From Globisporangium splendens (taxonomy: Eukaryota; Oomycota; Peronosporomycetes; Pythiales; Pythiaceae): a stretch of 64,000 nt of DNA. Under the pieces are notes generated by a model. That model was not told the DNA's origin. It did no database searches and worked only from the letters and a program-made list of their open reading frames with translations. Positions 52,787-63,738 of the stretch are shown in pieces; positions within the stretch are counted from its first letter, which is position 1, and each line of letters starts with the position of its first letter. The translations under genes and the position numbers were made by a program. The stretch spans positions 310,001 to 374,000 of the forward strand of contig VFIW01000029.1 in the NCBI GenBank assembly GCA_006386115.1. The letters are read 5' to 3'.

Positions 52787-53300
52787 TTTTGTGGATACCT
52801 GAGGGACGAAAACGAAAAGACTAGGATCTTCTGACTCGGAGTAGCTGGGCAGATTGTGAAGTGGCGGTGCGCTCGATTGGATCTTGAAAGGGTCGGGTGG
52901 AGCGGTTGGGGCGAACCGTTCAGCTGCAAGGCTCGAGTTTCTAGAACATGGTCGCGCCGTGGAAAACAGAGAAATGTGATGGTTTTTAGCAAGAACCGTT
53001 GCAGCGCATCACCTTCATTCACACTGCGCGCAATTGGCATGCAAAGCAAGTTAGAAGGGATTTCCAAAAGAAAAGTAATCAATAACTCATATACTATTGA
53101 ACACCAAAAATATAGCATTCGACAACAGCACTTATAAAAGAGATAGAATAACTCTACTGGAAAGGTTTTCCAGCTTCACTCGCGTGTTGCACTGCAGGAA
53201 AAACAGTTTCTGAACAAGCATCCATTCACTCTCCAACTCTTTGAAGACCTTTTGCTTTTGGCAGCTTGACTGCCCTTGTGCAGTCATTCTGTGGTTTTCA
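52787..53300. other. 5' flank of kinase gene
   Basis: 0.5 kb, no feature recognised. Confidence 0.35.
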
Positions 53301-53980
53301 CGCCAAGAGCTAGAACTCGCAAATCACGGCCGCCTTGCCGACGAAGTGAAGTCGGACGCTTTCCATGGAACCTTGAGCGCTCCCCTGGACAACGAAAGTA
53401 GGCTTCTGTTTCTGTATGAAGAAGCGTGTTGCCAAACGACCTGAGATAGTGCCGTTTTCCAGTCGAATATATGTGGGCGAGCACAAGCAATTGGATATTG
53501 AGTTACTCGTTCAAAACCAATTGAGCAGATCTGCTACTGCGCAGGTATGTCTTCATGAGGCTATTTCGTTTGCATGCAATGCAGCTGACGAAGAAGAAGA
53601 AGAAGAAAGGATGATTCTATTGAACAGTTGCGTTTAATAATTTCTACTGTTGTGGTTTCTTCTCGCGTGGTGAACATTCAAAGTTGCTGCTGAGAGCCTC
53701 CACTCTTCGGGCAATCGTCTGATAGTGTGAACGTGATTTCTTTATTCACCTAGCTGGGTGGATTTGAGTGTGGGATTTCTATCGAGACTCAGGTTGCATC
53801 TGAGTGACAGTGGCACAATCAATCTGAATCGCTTTCCTCGAACGCCGAGTGCAATTTCGTCTACGGGAAAATGCACAACGGAGGCAGACTTGAAGTGTTT
53901 CTTAGTAGGATTGAATTTTCGTTGGAGATGGTGATCCCCACAGTGAGCGATGATGGAAAACTGAAGCATCTATTCTAGGT
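53301..53980 (+). pseudogene. Unidentified two-exon gene relic
   Basis: Plus-strand pieces with protein-like composition in changing frames: DEVKSDAFHGTLSAPLDNES (about 53339-53398), then RIYVGEHKQLDIELLVQNQL up to a GTATGT donor at about 53545, a CACCTAG acceptor near 53751, and LGGFECGISIETQVAS, an in-frame TGA, then FVYGKMHNGGRLEVFLSRIE. The splice sites are consistent and the spacing is intron-like, but stops and a frame change break it. I cannot name the family; beta-rich sequence with a GTLSAP motif could suggest a GOLD-like or sorting-protein domain, which is a guess. Confidence 0.3.
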
Positions 53981-54424
53981 ACTTCTGAAGATCAAACGAT
54001 TCCATCCATTCTTCAGAGTTCCAAGATCACGAAGTGTCTGAACTTCAGTGCATTCTTTAACAGTTTGGCAGCATCTGTTTGTAGCCGTGTCACATGTGGC
54101 ACCGTACCCATCCATTTGCTCCAGTTCAACAACAAACTCATCAAAATTATGTGCCACATATGTCATTCTCATTGTCCATTGGTGCTGCATTATGTGAAAA
54201 GCACTTGAAACCAGCTCCTTGCTCATTTTCGTCCAATAGGCGAACGAGAAAGAACGGCCCGATCCTCCACAGGCACGTGACTCGGCAGGTTCAACTTGCC
54301 GCAAAAGCCTGATAAAAGGAAGGAAAGGAAACCATCGTGAGAGAGTGGCCTTGAAGCTGGCAGGAAGCCTCGTCATCTACGCAGACTGGAAGACCCTCGC
54401 TCGTTGTCTCCGCTCGCTGGCGTT
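53981..54424. other. Spacer upstream of acyl-CoA dehydrogenase gene
   Basis: Nothing recognised. Confidence 0.35.
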
Positions 54425-54440
54425 CATTCCGCAATTGGAG
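54425..54440 (+). promoter_or_regulatory. Inr-FPR-like core promoter of the acyl-CoA dehydrogenase gene
   Basis: CATTCCGCAATTGGAG matches the Inr part and the CAWTT core of the oomycete consensus, 64 bases before the ATG at 54505. Confidence 0.5.
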
Positions 54441-54504
54441 CAGAACCAGCATCCGCGGTTGACGCACCTGACGCCAGCAACCCAAGAAGCCGCTTTGAAC
54501 GAAT

Positions 54505-56083
54505 ATGGCGTTCCTACTCCGCAAGACTGCATCGTTGCCTTTGACGAAAGTCACGACCCGTCGAGGGCTTAAGACGCTCTCTGGGCCGTCGCGTATTGGA
54601 AGCACACGCTCGATCCAGCAAGCCGTGCGCGAAAACCAAGTGGAAGACTGGAGCCCCATGCCCCTCACGATGCTCACGGAGGAAGAAAGCATGTTCAAGG
54701 ACTCGGGTACGTGCAATTTTCATTTATTTGCTGACGTGCTCGATGCAAAGAAACAAGTGCCAATGGGTGACGATAGAGAACTAATCAATATGGTGATAAT
54801 GCGTTGGTTGTGTAGTCGCCAAGTTTGCAGCCGATGTGATTCTGCCGAAAGTCAAGGTTATGGACGAAACTGGCGACATGGACCCCGCTATCATTCGCGG
54901 GCTTTTCGAAAACGGGGTAAGCTGACTACGGTTACTCGCTTTGAGGCGACGAAACGGTGGATATGAACTCAAGTTGTTGTGGACATTTGGCACACTCCTA
55001 GCTTTTGTCAGTAGAAATCCCCGCTGAATACGGCGGCACCGAAGCCTCGTTCATGAGTTTGTGCCTGACGATCGAAGAGCTGTCGAAAGTAGACGCTGGC
55101 GTTGGACTGCTCTGTGATTTGCAAAACACCGTCGTGAACAACGTGTTTTTGGTACGTTTGCTCCGCTGTGTTAACGTTGTAGAAGGAACGAAAGTCACTT
55201 ACTCCACTTTGTGTGTGGTTTTGTGTAGTTTCACGCCAATGAAGAGCAGCGACAAAAATACTTGCCACGCCTCACGACGGATGTCGTTGGCAGCTTTTGC
55301 CTGACGGAAGCCGGGTCTGGAAGTGACGCCTTCGCGTTGCGCACCCGAGCCGATGTGTCTGCCGATGGCAGCTACTACACGCTCAATGGCCAGAAGATGT
55401 GGATCTCGAATGTCGAGTATGCCGACGTGTTTTTGATCTTTGCGACGGTGGACCCATCCCTCGGATACAAGGGCATCACGTGCTTTATCGTCGATCGCGA
55501 CACGGAGGGACTCGACTTTGGACCTCCAGAAGACAAACTGGGTATTCGTGCGTCGTCGACATGCGCTGTGAACCTGACAAACGTCAAGGTGCGCAAGGAG
55601 AACATCATCGGGGAAGTCGGAAAAGGGTACGCGATCGCAATTGGCCAGCTCAACGAGGGTCGCATCGGCATTGCGTCTCAGATGCTCGGCATTGCGCAGG
55701 GAGCGTACGATCACGCGATGCCGTACCTCTTCCAGCGTCAGCAGTTCGGACGCGACATCGGAAGTTTCCAAGCAATGCAACACCAGTACGCTGACCTCGC
55801 GACGGACATTGAAAGCGCTCGTCTTCTCATCTACAACGCTGCGCGATTGAAAGATGCCGGTCTGCCGTACGTGAAGCAATCGTGCATGGCGAAGCTCACG
55901 GCGTCGCGAGTTGCGGAGAAAACGGCATCCAAGTGTATCGAAATGCTCGGTGGCGTGGGTTTCACCAAGTCCCTACTGGCCGAAAAGTACTTCCGCGACT
56001 CGAAAGTGGGCTCCATCTATGGCGGTACGAGCAACATCCAGCTGAGCACGATCGCCAAGGTGATCAAGCAAGAATTTAAGTAG
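54505..56083 (+). CDS. Short/branched-chain acyl-CoA dehydrogenase, mitochondrial
   Basis: Exons 54505-54706, 54816-54916, 55002-55151 and 55229-56083 splice in frame to 435 residues. An Arg-rich start ([20 protein letters not shown]) is a likely mitochondrial presequence. Family landmarks: GLFENG joined to [32 protein letters not shown] (substrate/FAD-binding), [53 protein letters not shown] and [20 protein letters not shown]. These best match the ACADSB branch, which oxidises 2-methylbutyryl-CoA in isoleucine breakdown using FAD and ETF. One oddity: the catalytic glutamate normally in IY-E-G-(T/A)SNIQL is Gly ([10 protein letters not shown]). The position equivalent to the isovaleryl enzyme's alternative Glu is also Gly. 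Activity is therefore uncertain. Confidence 0.9.
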
Positions 56084-56710
56084 ATCAGTTTACCCAAAGA
56101 GTCAAAGTATGATTGTGTGTTGTCCGAAGTACTGAAAAATGTTACTGCTCTTGAATAAATCCCTCATTTCCACAATTTATTGTAATTGTTTCTGAGCTGA
56201 TCTTCAACCAATTTCTGAAACACCTCGGGATGAAATGAATCAGCGATTCAGTGAACTCGACGTGTTCGGCAACAATTACGAGCATTGATGAGGATGGGGA
56301 TGGAGTAAAGCAGAACGATGCAAACGCTGACGAGCCTGTGTTGGCTCTGGACGCTATGGCTCCGAGTCAGTTCAGTGACCTGCTGGATGATGTGTGCGAG
56401 AGCGTGTCGACCACTTTTGGCGAGAACAACGGTTGACTTTCCGCGACCGAGTATTTTTGTGCGTGTGGAGATCTGGCGTCAGTTTCCTTGAAGAACAGAA
56501 TCGGTGTGGTATGAAGCTGAGAATGCGTGGTCTGTGTGTAGTAACACGTTATGGCTGGCAGCTCTGGGCTGAGCAATGTGATCCAGTGCATGTCGTGAAA
56601 AAGGTGCTGAAGACACAATTACATACTATATTGATTGTTGTCAACTACCAAATTGCAATTGGTCTATTTCAAAAGCAATTGTTTTGTGCTGTTTTTGAGC
56701 GAGGTGTATC
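56084..56710. other. Spacer downstream of acyl-CoA dehydrogenase gene
   Basis: 0.63 kb AT-rich sequence. A frame with acidic composition (about 56251-56436) is not recognised as any family. Confidence 0.35.
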
Positions 56711-57007
56711 ATGTCACCGTGCGTCTCAGACAAAAAACAGATCTCAAAGCTGGAATCGTTGTCGATCTGTCTGCTCGTGCATTTCGTCCCAGACACCAAC
56801 TCGTACTTGTTCAGCACCTGCACCATGTGTGCATTCATGCCGTACTCGGACCAGTGCATCGGGTACATCTCGCTCAAGTTCAACTAGCGCAACATCAAGA
56901 GCTCATCGTTTCACAACCCGTTTGGCATATCTGGTGCGTTCTATTCGATGAGCATCTGGATTATGAGCATGGTCGCCATCGCCGCAGCGAGAAGCTCCAA
57001 TTGCTGA
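56711..57007 (+). pseudogene. APC-family amino acid permease relic, C-terminal piece
   Basis: 99 codons of frame with an in-frame TAG (56885) and no upstream remainder. The pattern LFSTCTMCAFMPYSDQCIGY, ISLKF, the broken residue, then NIKSSSFHNPFGISGAFYSM and IWIMSMVAIAA corresponds to the late transmembrane segments of APC-superfamily permeases, and the FG-x-x-GA-x-YSM block is shared with the permease end at 63739-64000. It is non-functional. Confidence 0.65.
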
Positions 57008-57549
57008 CAAGCAGACTTTGATCGGTGAGCTGCTGACTTTGTTGACGACAAGAAAGATCGCAAAGTGAGAAAGAAAAAGAGAAGAGCAGTAGGTGTCGCA
57101 AAATAGGAGCACATTAGGGCAGATTACACACATAATGGACTGGAGAGCAGCATATCTTCAACGATGCACCCAACGCATGAGGGTAGAGAAGCTTCTTCAT
57201 CGACGCCGTAGAGGTCCTATTTGAGAATGGAATTGGAAACCCCAGATCACGCCAGTAGCACAGACCAAGGTAAGCAATCGACCGTTCTTCACTCGTCCCA
57301 TAGCAAGAACAATATCATCCGAGGTACTTTGAAGCAGCCAAAAAGACATACACAAATCGATTGAACATTTTAGAAGGCAAATGTGCATCAGGTCGAGATG
57401 GCGCAGCACTTTCTATTGAGAAGCGAGTTGTGCTCATTCGAGTCTGTTCATTGTGTAAAAAGCTACGATGGCCGCAACGAGGTCGAAAGTGCATTTCATC
57501 TATGATGTGCGTGTGCATATGCAGTATGTAGGTAGTGGATCAAGTATAT
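57008..57549. other. Spacer downstream of PDR pseudogene
   Basis: 0.54 kb; nothing recognised. Confidence 0.35.
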
Positions 57550-60500
57550 CTATCGTTTCTGGTGGTTCAAGTAGCAAAGCGAGAGAAGCGCGAGGATGCG
57601 GAAGAGCACGATGAACGCGAGGAGCACGCCAAAGTCCACGGCCGTCTCGTCGTGTTTCATGCCAAACACAGACTCGACGTAGCCTTTCACGGCGATTTTT
57701 CCGAGCGAGATCGGGGCACCGTCGAGGTTGTGACAGCCGAGATTGTCGCTCGTCTCCTCGGGACAGTTGCAAAACACGATCGCCGCGAGGTTCGCGAGTG
57801 CATATCGCTGCGGCGTGGCGTAGCGGATCCACTTGTAGACCTTCGGAATCGCCGCCGCTGGGGGACTGAAACCCATGAACAGCATATGGATAGAGTTGAG
57901 CAGCACACCCATGATCGATGCGACTTCGATGCTCGGCATAGCATCGATCAGGAATTGCCCAATGTATGTCATGAGGAGCACGAGGAGCGAGACGTTGATC
58001 CAGTAGAGGATCGCGTTCGCAAAGCCTGTGAAGCCGACCATCGGGAAAAATACGGCAGTGAACACGGCGCTGCTGACGAGCACGTGCGGGATCTCGACGA
58101 GTGTCGAGCCGAGAAAATACCAGAAAAGGTGGTACATTTGGGACGCTTACTCGCGGTAGAACGACGCACGCTCCTCGGACGTGATCGGGAGCACGCTGTT
58201 GAAGGACACCATGCCGTTAAACAGCGCCGTCATGAAGATCATGCTGACACCGCTGTTCACGCCCTGGTACGTCGTGTAGTTCGCGCTGGCGAAGATGATG
58301 CCGAAGATGAGCGCGAGCGCGATTGAGATCTCGATTCGTGTGAGAATGTACGACGGTGTGTGCCAGTACATGTCGAAGAACCGTCGCGCCAAAAACGTCA
58401 TTTGAGTGTTGCTATCGGACGCAAACTTGCTGTTGAAGATGAGCTCGGGGAACTCGGGCGACGGGCGTGATACTCCAGGTTTCGCCATGTACTCGTCGAG
58501 CACGGTCTTGAGCTCACTTTTCCGGAAAATCTCTACGAAATTTGTCGCGCCAATACCACTGCTTCCTGTGCTACCGACACCGGCACCGATGCACTCCAGC
58601 ATCCACGACGCGGGGTTGTACCCCGGCGAGATTTTCTCGACACCAGGGATGCTTTCAAAGTAGTTGATCAAGTGCACACACTCACGACCCAGATTCCCGT
58701 AAAAAAACAGTCTCACCGCCGCACTTGAGCAAGAGCAGGCAGTCGAAAAGCTGGAATACCTCGGACGACGGCTGGTGGATCGTGCAGATGATCGTGCGTC
58801 CCGTGCTCGCGACTTCGCGCGCGCCGTCCATGATCGCCTTCGCTGACCGCGCATCGAGACCACTCGTGGGCTCGTCGAGAAATAGCACACTCGGTTGCGC
58901 CGCGAGCTCGACGCCGATCGTCAGGCGCTTCATCTGTTCAGTCGAGCTTCCGCGGATGATTTTGTCGGCGATCGGGTTCAGATCGAGTAAGTCGAGGTAC
59001 TCGGTGACTGACACGCGTTTTCGCGCAAGCGAGAGCTCTCCAGGCAAGCGCATGAACGCGCTGAAAGTGAGCGCCTCGCGGATTGTCGCGGCCTCCGAGT
59101 GAATGTCCATTTGTTTGCAGTACCCAGTGCACCGTCGGATCGCCAACTTTGTCGCGCGGTGGCCGTTCAGGAGGATGTCGCCCTTGATTTTTCCGCCAGT
59201 CTTACGTCCAGCGACCACGTCCATAAGCGTCGTCTTGCCGGCACCCGAGGACCCCATCAGGGACGTCATTGTGCCAGACACAGCATACCCCGCCACTCCT
59301 TGAAGCAAGTCGATCGACTCTTTTGGATTGCTCGGGTCTGGCACCGAGTACTAAAGATCGTTGAACGCGAGCGTGACGGGCGTGACACGAATGTGTTCCT
59401 TAGTGTTTGTCTCGGAGAGGATGGGTGCGACGACGCCGGATTTCTCTGTCTCGCTGCCGTTGGGTGCATCGACGACCGGACCTGCCACGGACTTGACGAG
59501 GATCTTCGCCGTTACCTGCTGTTGCCGCTGCTCAATTTCGTTTTGGTTCTCATCCGCGGCACTACCACCATGATTCTCGGGAGACTCATACCGCTTGAAC
59601 TCAAGCACAAAGCACGAGAGCAGCATGAAAAAGAAATACAGTACCAGTAGCACGAGGATGGCCAAGGGCACCCAGTGTTTCTCCGAGGGAACGTCAAAGA
59701 GCCCCAAGTAATATTCGCCAGCGTTTTTGCCAAAGAGCGCACAGTAGTTCACACCGCCGTAGTCGCACACATCGAGTTCTGCAGTGCGGTATTGGTTTAC
59801 GGCAAGCGCGCGCAGTGTCCACGCAATCGGGTCTAGCCAGTACAACCACCGCACATAGTCTGGTAACTGGTCTTTCACGATCACAAAGCCCGCAAATAGC
59901 ACAAACACGAGGATCGAGACCATGGACAAGGGCTTGGCGACGTTGAGGTTTGGACACGCGGCAGCGAGAAAGAAGAACCGCGCCGTGAACGCGAAGTTCG
60001 TGAGCAGGAGCAGCAGTTCAAAAATGAGAAAAGCACCGGCATCGCTCGCAAAGCCGCACAACCAGCACACGATCGAGCCAAACGCGAGGCTCTCAGTGAC
60101 CGCGAGCGGCATCTGGCTCAGCGACGACGCAACCACGTACGCCGCCGAGCGGTAGAAATTGGCGCCGCGCTGCTTGTAGAACACCGTGCGCGCGACCATG
60201 AACGGCTCGATCTGCGACGCCTGGCCCATCAAGAGAAACACCACGGCCGCAAAGACGACGCCCATGACCAGCTGGATGTTCAGTGGGTTGAACTGACAGA
60301 ACGTCGTGCCGTATAGCAAACCCACGACGACGACCATCACGCACCGACCCATCAAGAACGCCGTGTTGCGTCTCAGGATGAGCAATTCACGCAGTAACAG
60401 CGTCACGAGGTTCCCCATGAGACTCGGGAAGAACTCACCACGTTGAGACAAATAATCCTTCATGTCGTTCACTAAGACGGTGTCGACCGGGGCGTTGACG

Positions 60501-61061
60501 CTGCGCAGCGTCTGCTGATAGATGGTCGACGCCTTGAAGAGGTCGGCGAATTCGAGCGCAGTACGTGGGTGTTTCTGGTCCTGTTGCGCACCGCCGACAA
60601 TGGGTACCTGGTACTTGGTTTGTTGGTCTGTGCCGAGATCTAGCAGGAAATCGGCGACATCGCGGCGCGGCGGGCACACAAAGCACAGATTTTCGAAATA
60701 CCCGACAATCTCGTCGCGCGGGCCGTGGTACATAAGGTGCCCTTCGTTCAAGATGAGCACATTATCAAAGAGCGCAATTACCTCAGGGGATGGCTGCAGC
60801 AGAGAGATCACGATCGTCTTGCGCAGTTGCTTGGCGATTGTACGCTGCGTGTTGACAATATCGTAGGTCGCCGCGCTATCAAGCCCTGTGCTGATCTCGT
60901 CCATGAACATGACGTGTTTGTGGCCAAACTGCATCTCGCCGGTCGTCACGCGCTTGCGCTGACCACCCGAGACGCCGCGTATCACCGCATTACCGATGAT
61001 CGCGTCCTGGCACACCTGAAGCCCGGGTTGCTGGATGATTACGTCCGGGAAGTACTGAATC

Positions 61062-61076
61062 AGCGTGCGCAACATC
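61062..61076. repeat. Target-site duplication of LINE-B copy 2, left
   Basis: 15 bp AGCGTGCGCAACATC, repeated at 62999-63013. The final ATC could belong to the element tail, so 12-15 bp. Confidence 0.92.
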
Positions 61077-62998
61077 TTTATCTTTATAAGGTGAGGTATA
61101 TTTAGGTTCATCGCCGTGACCTACAATATCCATTCTCCTAACTAATCTTCATTACGAATTTCATCTAGGAGTGTAAATGTGTCTACAGCGAGGATTGCAC
61201 TAGATCACTTCTGAATGTTAAATAATCTCTGACCAGGATGGCATGTTCTCTTGGTCCTATGTGAGGCTGCCTTGTGTTGTCCAATGACCTTGGGTCTTCC
61301 GAACTTCGCATAAGCCAATGCATGACGTCGTTGTCAAGATCCTGGGTGAGATTGTTGAAAGCAGCTCGATGAGTTGGGAAGTGAACCTGCGTTGAGGTTC
61401 TGGTGTCCATGGCTAGGTTGGCGGCTGAGTCCGCCATCTTGTTGAAGGCACGGTAGTGATGGTACCATCCTCGGATGTCGATGCAATCCGCGAGTCGTCG
61501 ACTTGTCTGGTATAAACGTGCCAATCGGTGCTGTCGAGGGGACCGATGCATTCTCTGTTGGGAGATAATGAGTGCACTGTCTCCAATCACGTACAACGGT
61601 TCGAAGTGACTGCGTTGGGCTTCTCGGAGTCCGTGTATGAGACCCCAGTACTCGGCAAAGTTGTTGGTCGTGTCCTTCCTGCTATAAGCCATGCTCGCGG
61701 CCCAAATTAAACTGGCTGTGTGCGAGTCCTTGTGGACACGCACGATAATGGATCCAGTCCCTCCTGGTCCTGGATTGCCGCGTGATCCACCATCGAAAAA
61801 CAACAGGTAAACGCCGCGAGTATCACTTGGAGTCAAGGGGATGGCGTCGGTTTGGCTGAGAAAGCAGTCGACATATGCCTTGAGAACTGCTGCAACCGTG
61901 TGACCGTCCGAGTCTCCAGCTTGCGCTTCAGCGAGTCGTGTGAGGTTTCGCATTCCTGCCTCTAATCTGGTCATCATGATCGCCATCTCAGCAGTCGATT
62001 CGATTGGATCCGAATCCATGCGTCGCAGATGCGCACACCAAATGATCTGTATGAGCGACGCGCTCATATATCGCCACAGCATGTGTGCGACGGAATAGAG
62101 ATGATCTTGGAGATGTTCATTGGAGAACTTGTGTCCGATAATGTGTCTCTTGATCGTGGTCCATGCATGCCTTGGAGTATCTGGTAGATCCAGACTGAAG
62201 ATCCAGATTGCGGGGTCGTGACCAGGAGTGATTCCGATCTTCGCCCATAGCGCATAAAAGTAGTTCCACACCAGTTTGGCTTTCGGACACTCCCAGAAGA
62301 GATGTTGAACAGAAGATTGGACAACTTGGGAACATTCGGGATTCGAGCAGGACAGATCAGCTTTCTCAAGTTCCACATGGAGAGTCGGTTGGCTTTCAGC
62401 CGGAGAAGAGTCTGAGCCGTATAAACTGTAATCCCTGGGATGTTGTGTAATTCGCTCCATCGGATTAATTGCAGTCCAGGCCACAGAGATCCTGCTGTAT
62501 GGACAGCTTTGTTGACTGCTGCATCTCGAGTATCTTGGCCAATTTGTGTCCTCGTTGCTGCAACTTGTTGCCGATAGAAAGATCTGGTGTATTGTATCGT
62601 CCGTTGCCACCCCATAGTTGCACGATTCTTGTGAAACGTGGATGTGCATGGAACGACACCTTCTGCCCGTTCAAGTCTCTTGTTGCCATGATGTCACAGT
62701 CCATTGCGGAGTGAACTGTATGCGTAGCTTTGACTAGGGTCGTGTCGACGTGGGTCAGAGTTGCTTCACTGGTGTGCAGATGCCATTCGTGGTTGTAATG
62801 ACGTTGCCCGTTGTACAGCCGAAGCACATTTGTTTGCTGTGGTCGATACAGAAGCTGTGGGAAGTTGGATACCAACGTAGCACATAACCGCTCGAGCGCT
62901 CGAATAGACGGCCGGGAGAATCCGGAGATTCCACATGTTGGGATGAAGTTAAGCACCCCTGGTCTTATCCACTCCCATCGAAGTATGTCACCCAGTTG
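61077..62998 (-). mobile_element. LINE-B non-LTR retrotransposon, 5'-truncated (copy 2), inside PDR gene
   Basis: A 1.92 kb copy on the minus strand, the same strand as the PDR gene. It starts within the region between RT and RNase H (about LGDILRWEWIRPGV) and ends with the ATAAAG-type tail. It retains the zinc region (CSNPECSQVVQSSVQHLFWE) and RNase H (LFFDGGSRGNPGPGGTGS, YVIGDSALIIS). Two one-base deletions relative to copy 1 (near 62588 and 62367) break the frame. Removing the element and one duplication restores the PDR sequence ALSMLRT-LIQYFPDVIIQQ in frame, so the insertion is exonic and was precise. Confidence 0.95.
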
Positions 62999-63013
62999 AG
63001 CGTGCGCAACATC
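62999..63013. repeat. Target-site duplication of LINE-B copy 2, right
   Basis: Exact copy of 61062-61076 at the 5' edge of the element. Confidence 0.92.
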
Positions 63014-63252
63014 GACAGCGCCGTCTCGATCTCCTCGGTCGTGCCTTCTTTGAAATGACTTTCTTCGAATTCGCCGAGCTTGTTATCGCAGAACGCATGC
63101 ACGAAGCGCAGTGTCTCCTTGACTGTCAGCGTCGGAAAGTGGTTGTCGTGCTGGTTCACGTACGAAATGAACTGTGGGACTCGATTCTTGAGCTCATGGC
63201 TTTGCTTGTCGTTGTACGAGATCTCGCCGTTCAACGTCACGTGCTCTTGGCT

Positions 63253-63738
63253 TCTTCATCGGACTCGATGACGCCTCCAATTTGGGTGAGACTTGGGGCT
63301 CTCAAAGCAGAGACGCCTCGTCTTGAATACTTGAAAGCCTGCAGCTGTCGGTAGATCCTTGGATGCTTCGCTACAGTTGGTCAGACAATTGCGAACTGAG
63401 GTCAGCATTTCTTGCCGTGGGCTGTGTCCATAAGTCCGCTCCCCAGAAAGCCAAGCCATTGTGAACTAATTCTGAACAACGCTGAGGCACGAAACTAAAT
63501 CTGCCAAGCCGGGATCAAGCGCTAATCTTAATATGTTGACACCAACGCTCTGGCTCTGGCCAGAGCCATGCATCAACGTGAGACCGTGCAGCTTCATGGA
63601 TATATAAACAACGATCTTTCTTTCACACGCTCGGCCGACGAATCCAAATGCGTCAATTGCCAGTCGCGTTCGCAGCGCACCAAAATGTGAAAATGTAGAA
63701 CTTTTGTGGACACGTCATTGGGCTTGTCAACAGTGTCG
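63253..63738. other. Spacer replacing the 5' part of the PDR gene
   Basis: 0.49 kb. PDR similarity stops abruptly at about 63252; upstream there is no Walker A or N-terminal PDR sequence, only unrelated sequence that I cannot identify. This is a breakpoint. Confidence 0.5.

Larger units (their letters stand above)
57550..63252 (-). pseudogene. PDR-type (ABCG) full-size ABC transporter, disrupted
   Basis: Order on the minus strand is the inverted NBD-TMD-NBD-TMD of pleiotropic drug resistance pumps. NBD1 survives from VTLNGEISYND (63252) on, so its Walker A is lost; it keeps FPTLTVKETLRF, RGVSGGQRKRVTTGEM (signature) and MDEISTGLDSAATYDI. TMD1, NBD2 (LMGSSGAGKTTLMDVVAGR Walker A; LDEPTSGLDARSAKAI) and TMD2 (ending CYLNHQKR) follow. 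Lesions: missing 5' end; LINE-B inserted at 61077-62998; TAG at 59353-59351 where the family has a Trp (AFNDL-stop-YSVPDP); a frameshift in a 7-base A/T run (58701-58707); TAA at 58149-58147. PDR pumps export drugs, sterols or defence compounds; this copy cannot. Confidence 0.93.

Noticed and set aside
49126..59353. Stop codon reassignment or RNA editing to explain Trp-to-TGA and Trp-to-TAG
   Set aside because: Normal genes in the window use TGA, TAG and TAA as ends, and the affected genes also have frameshifts and truncations, so pseudogene decay is simpler.
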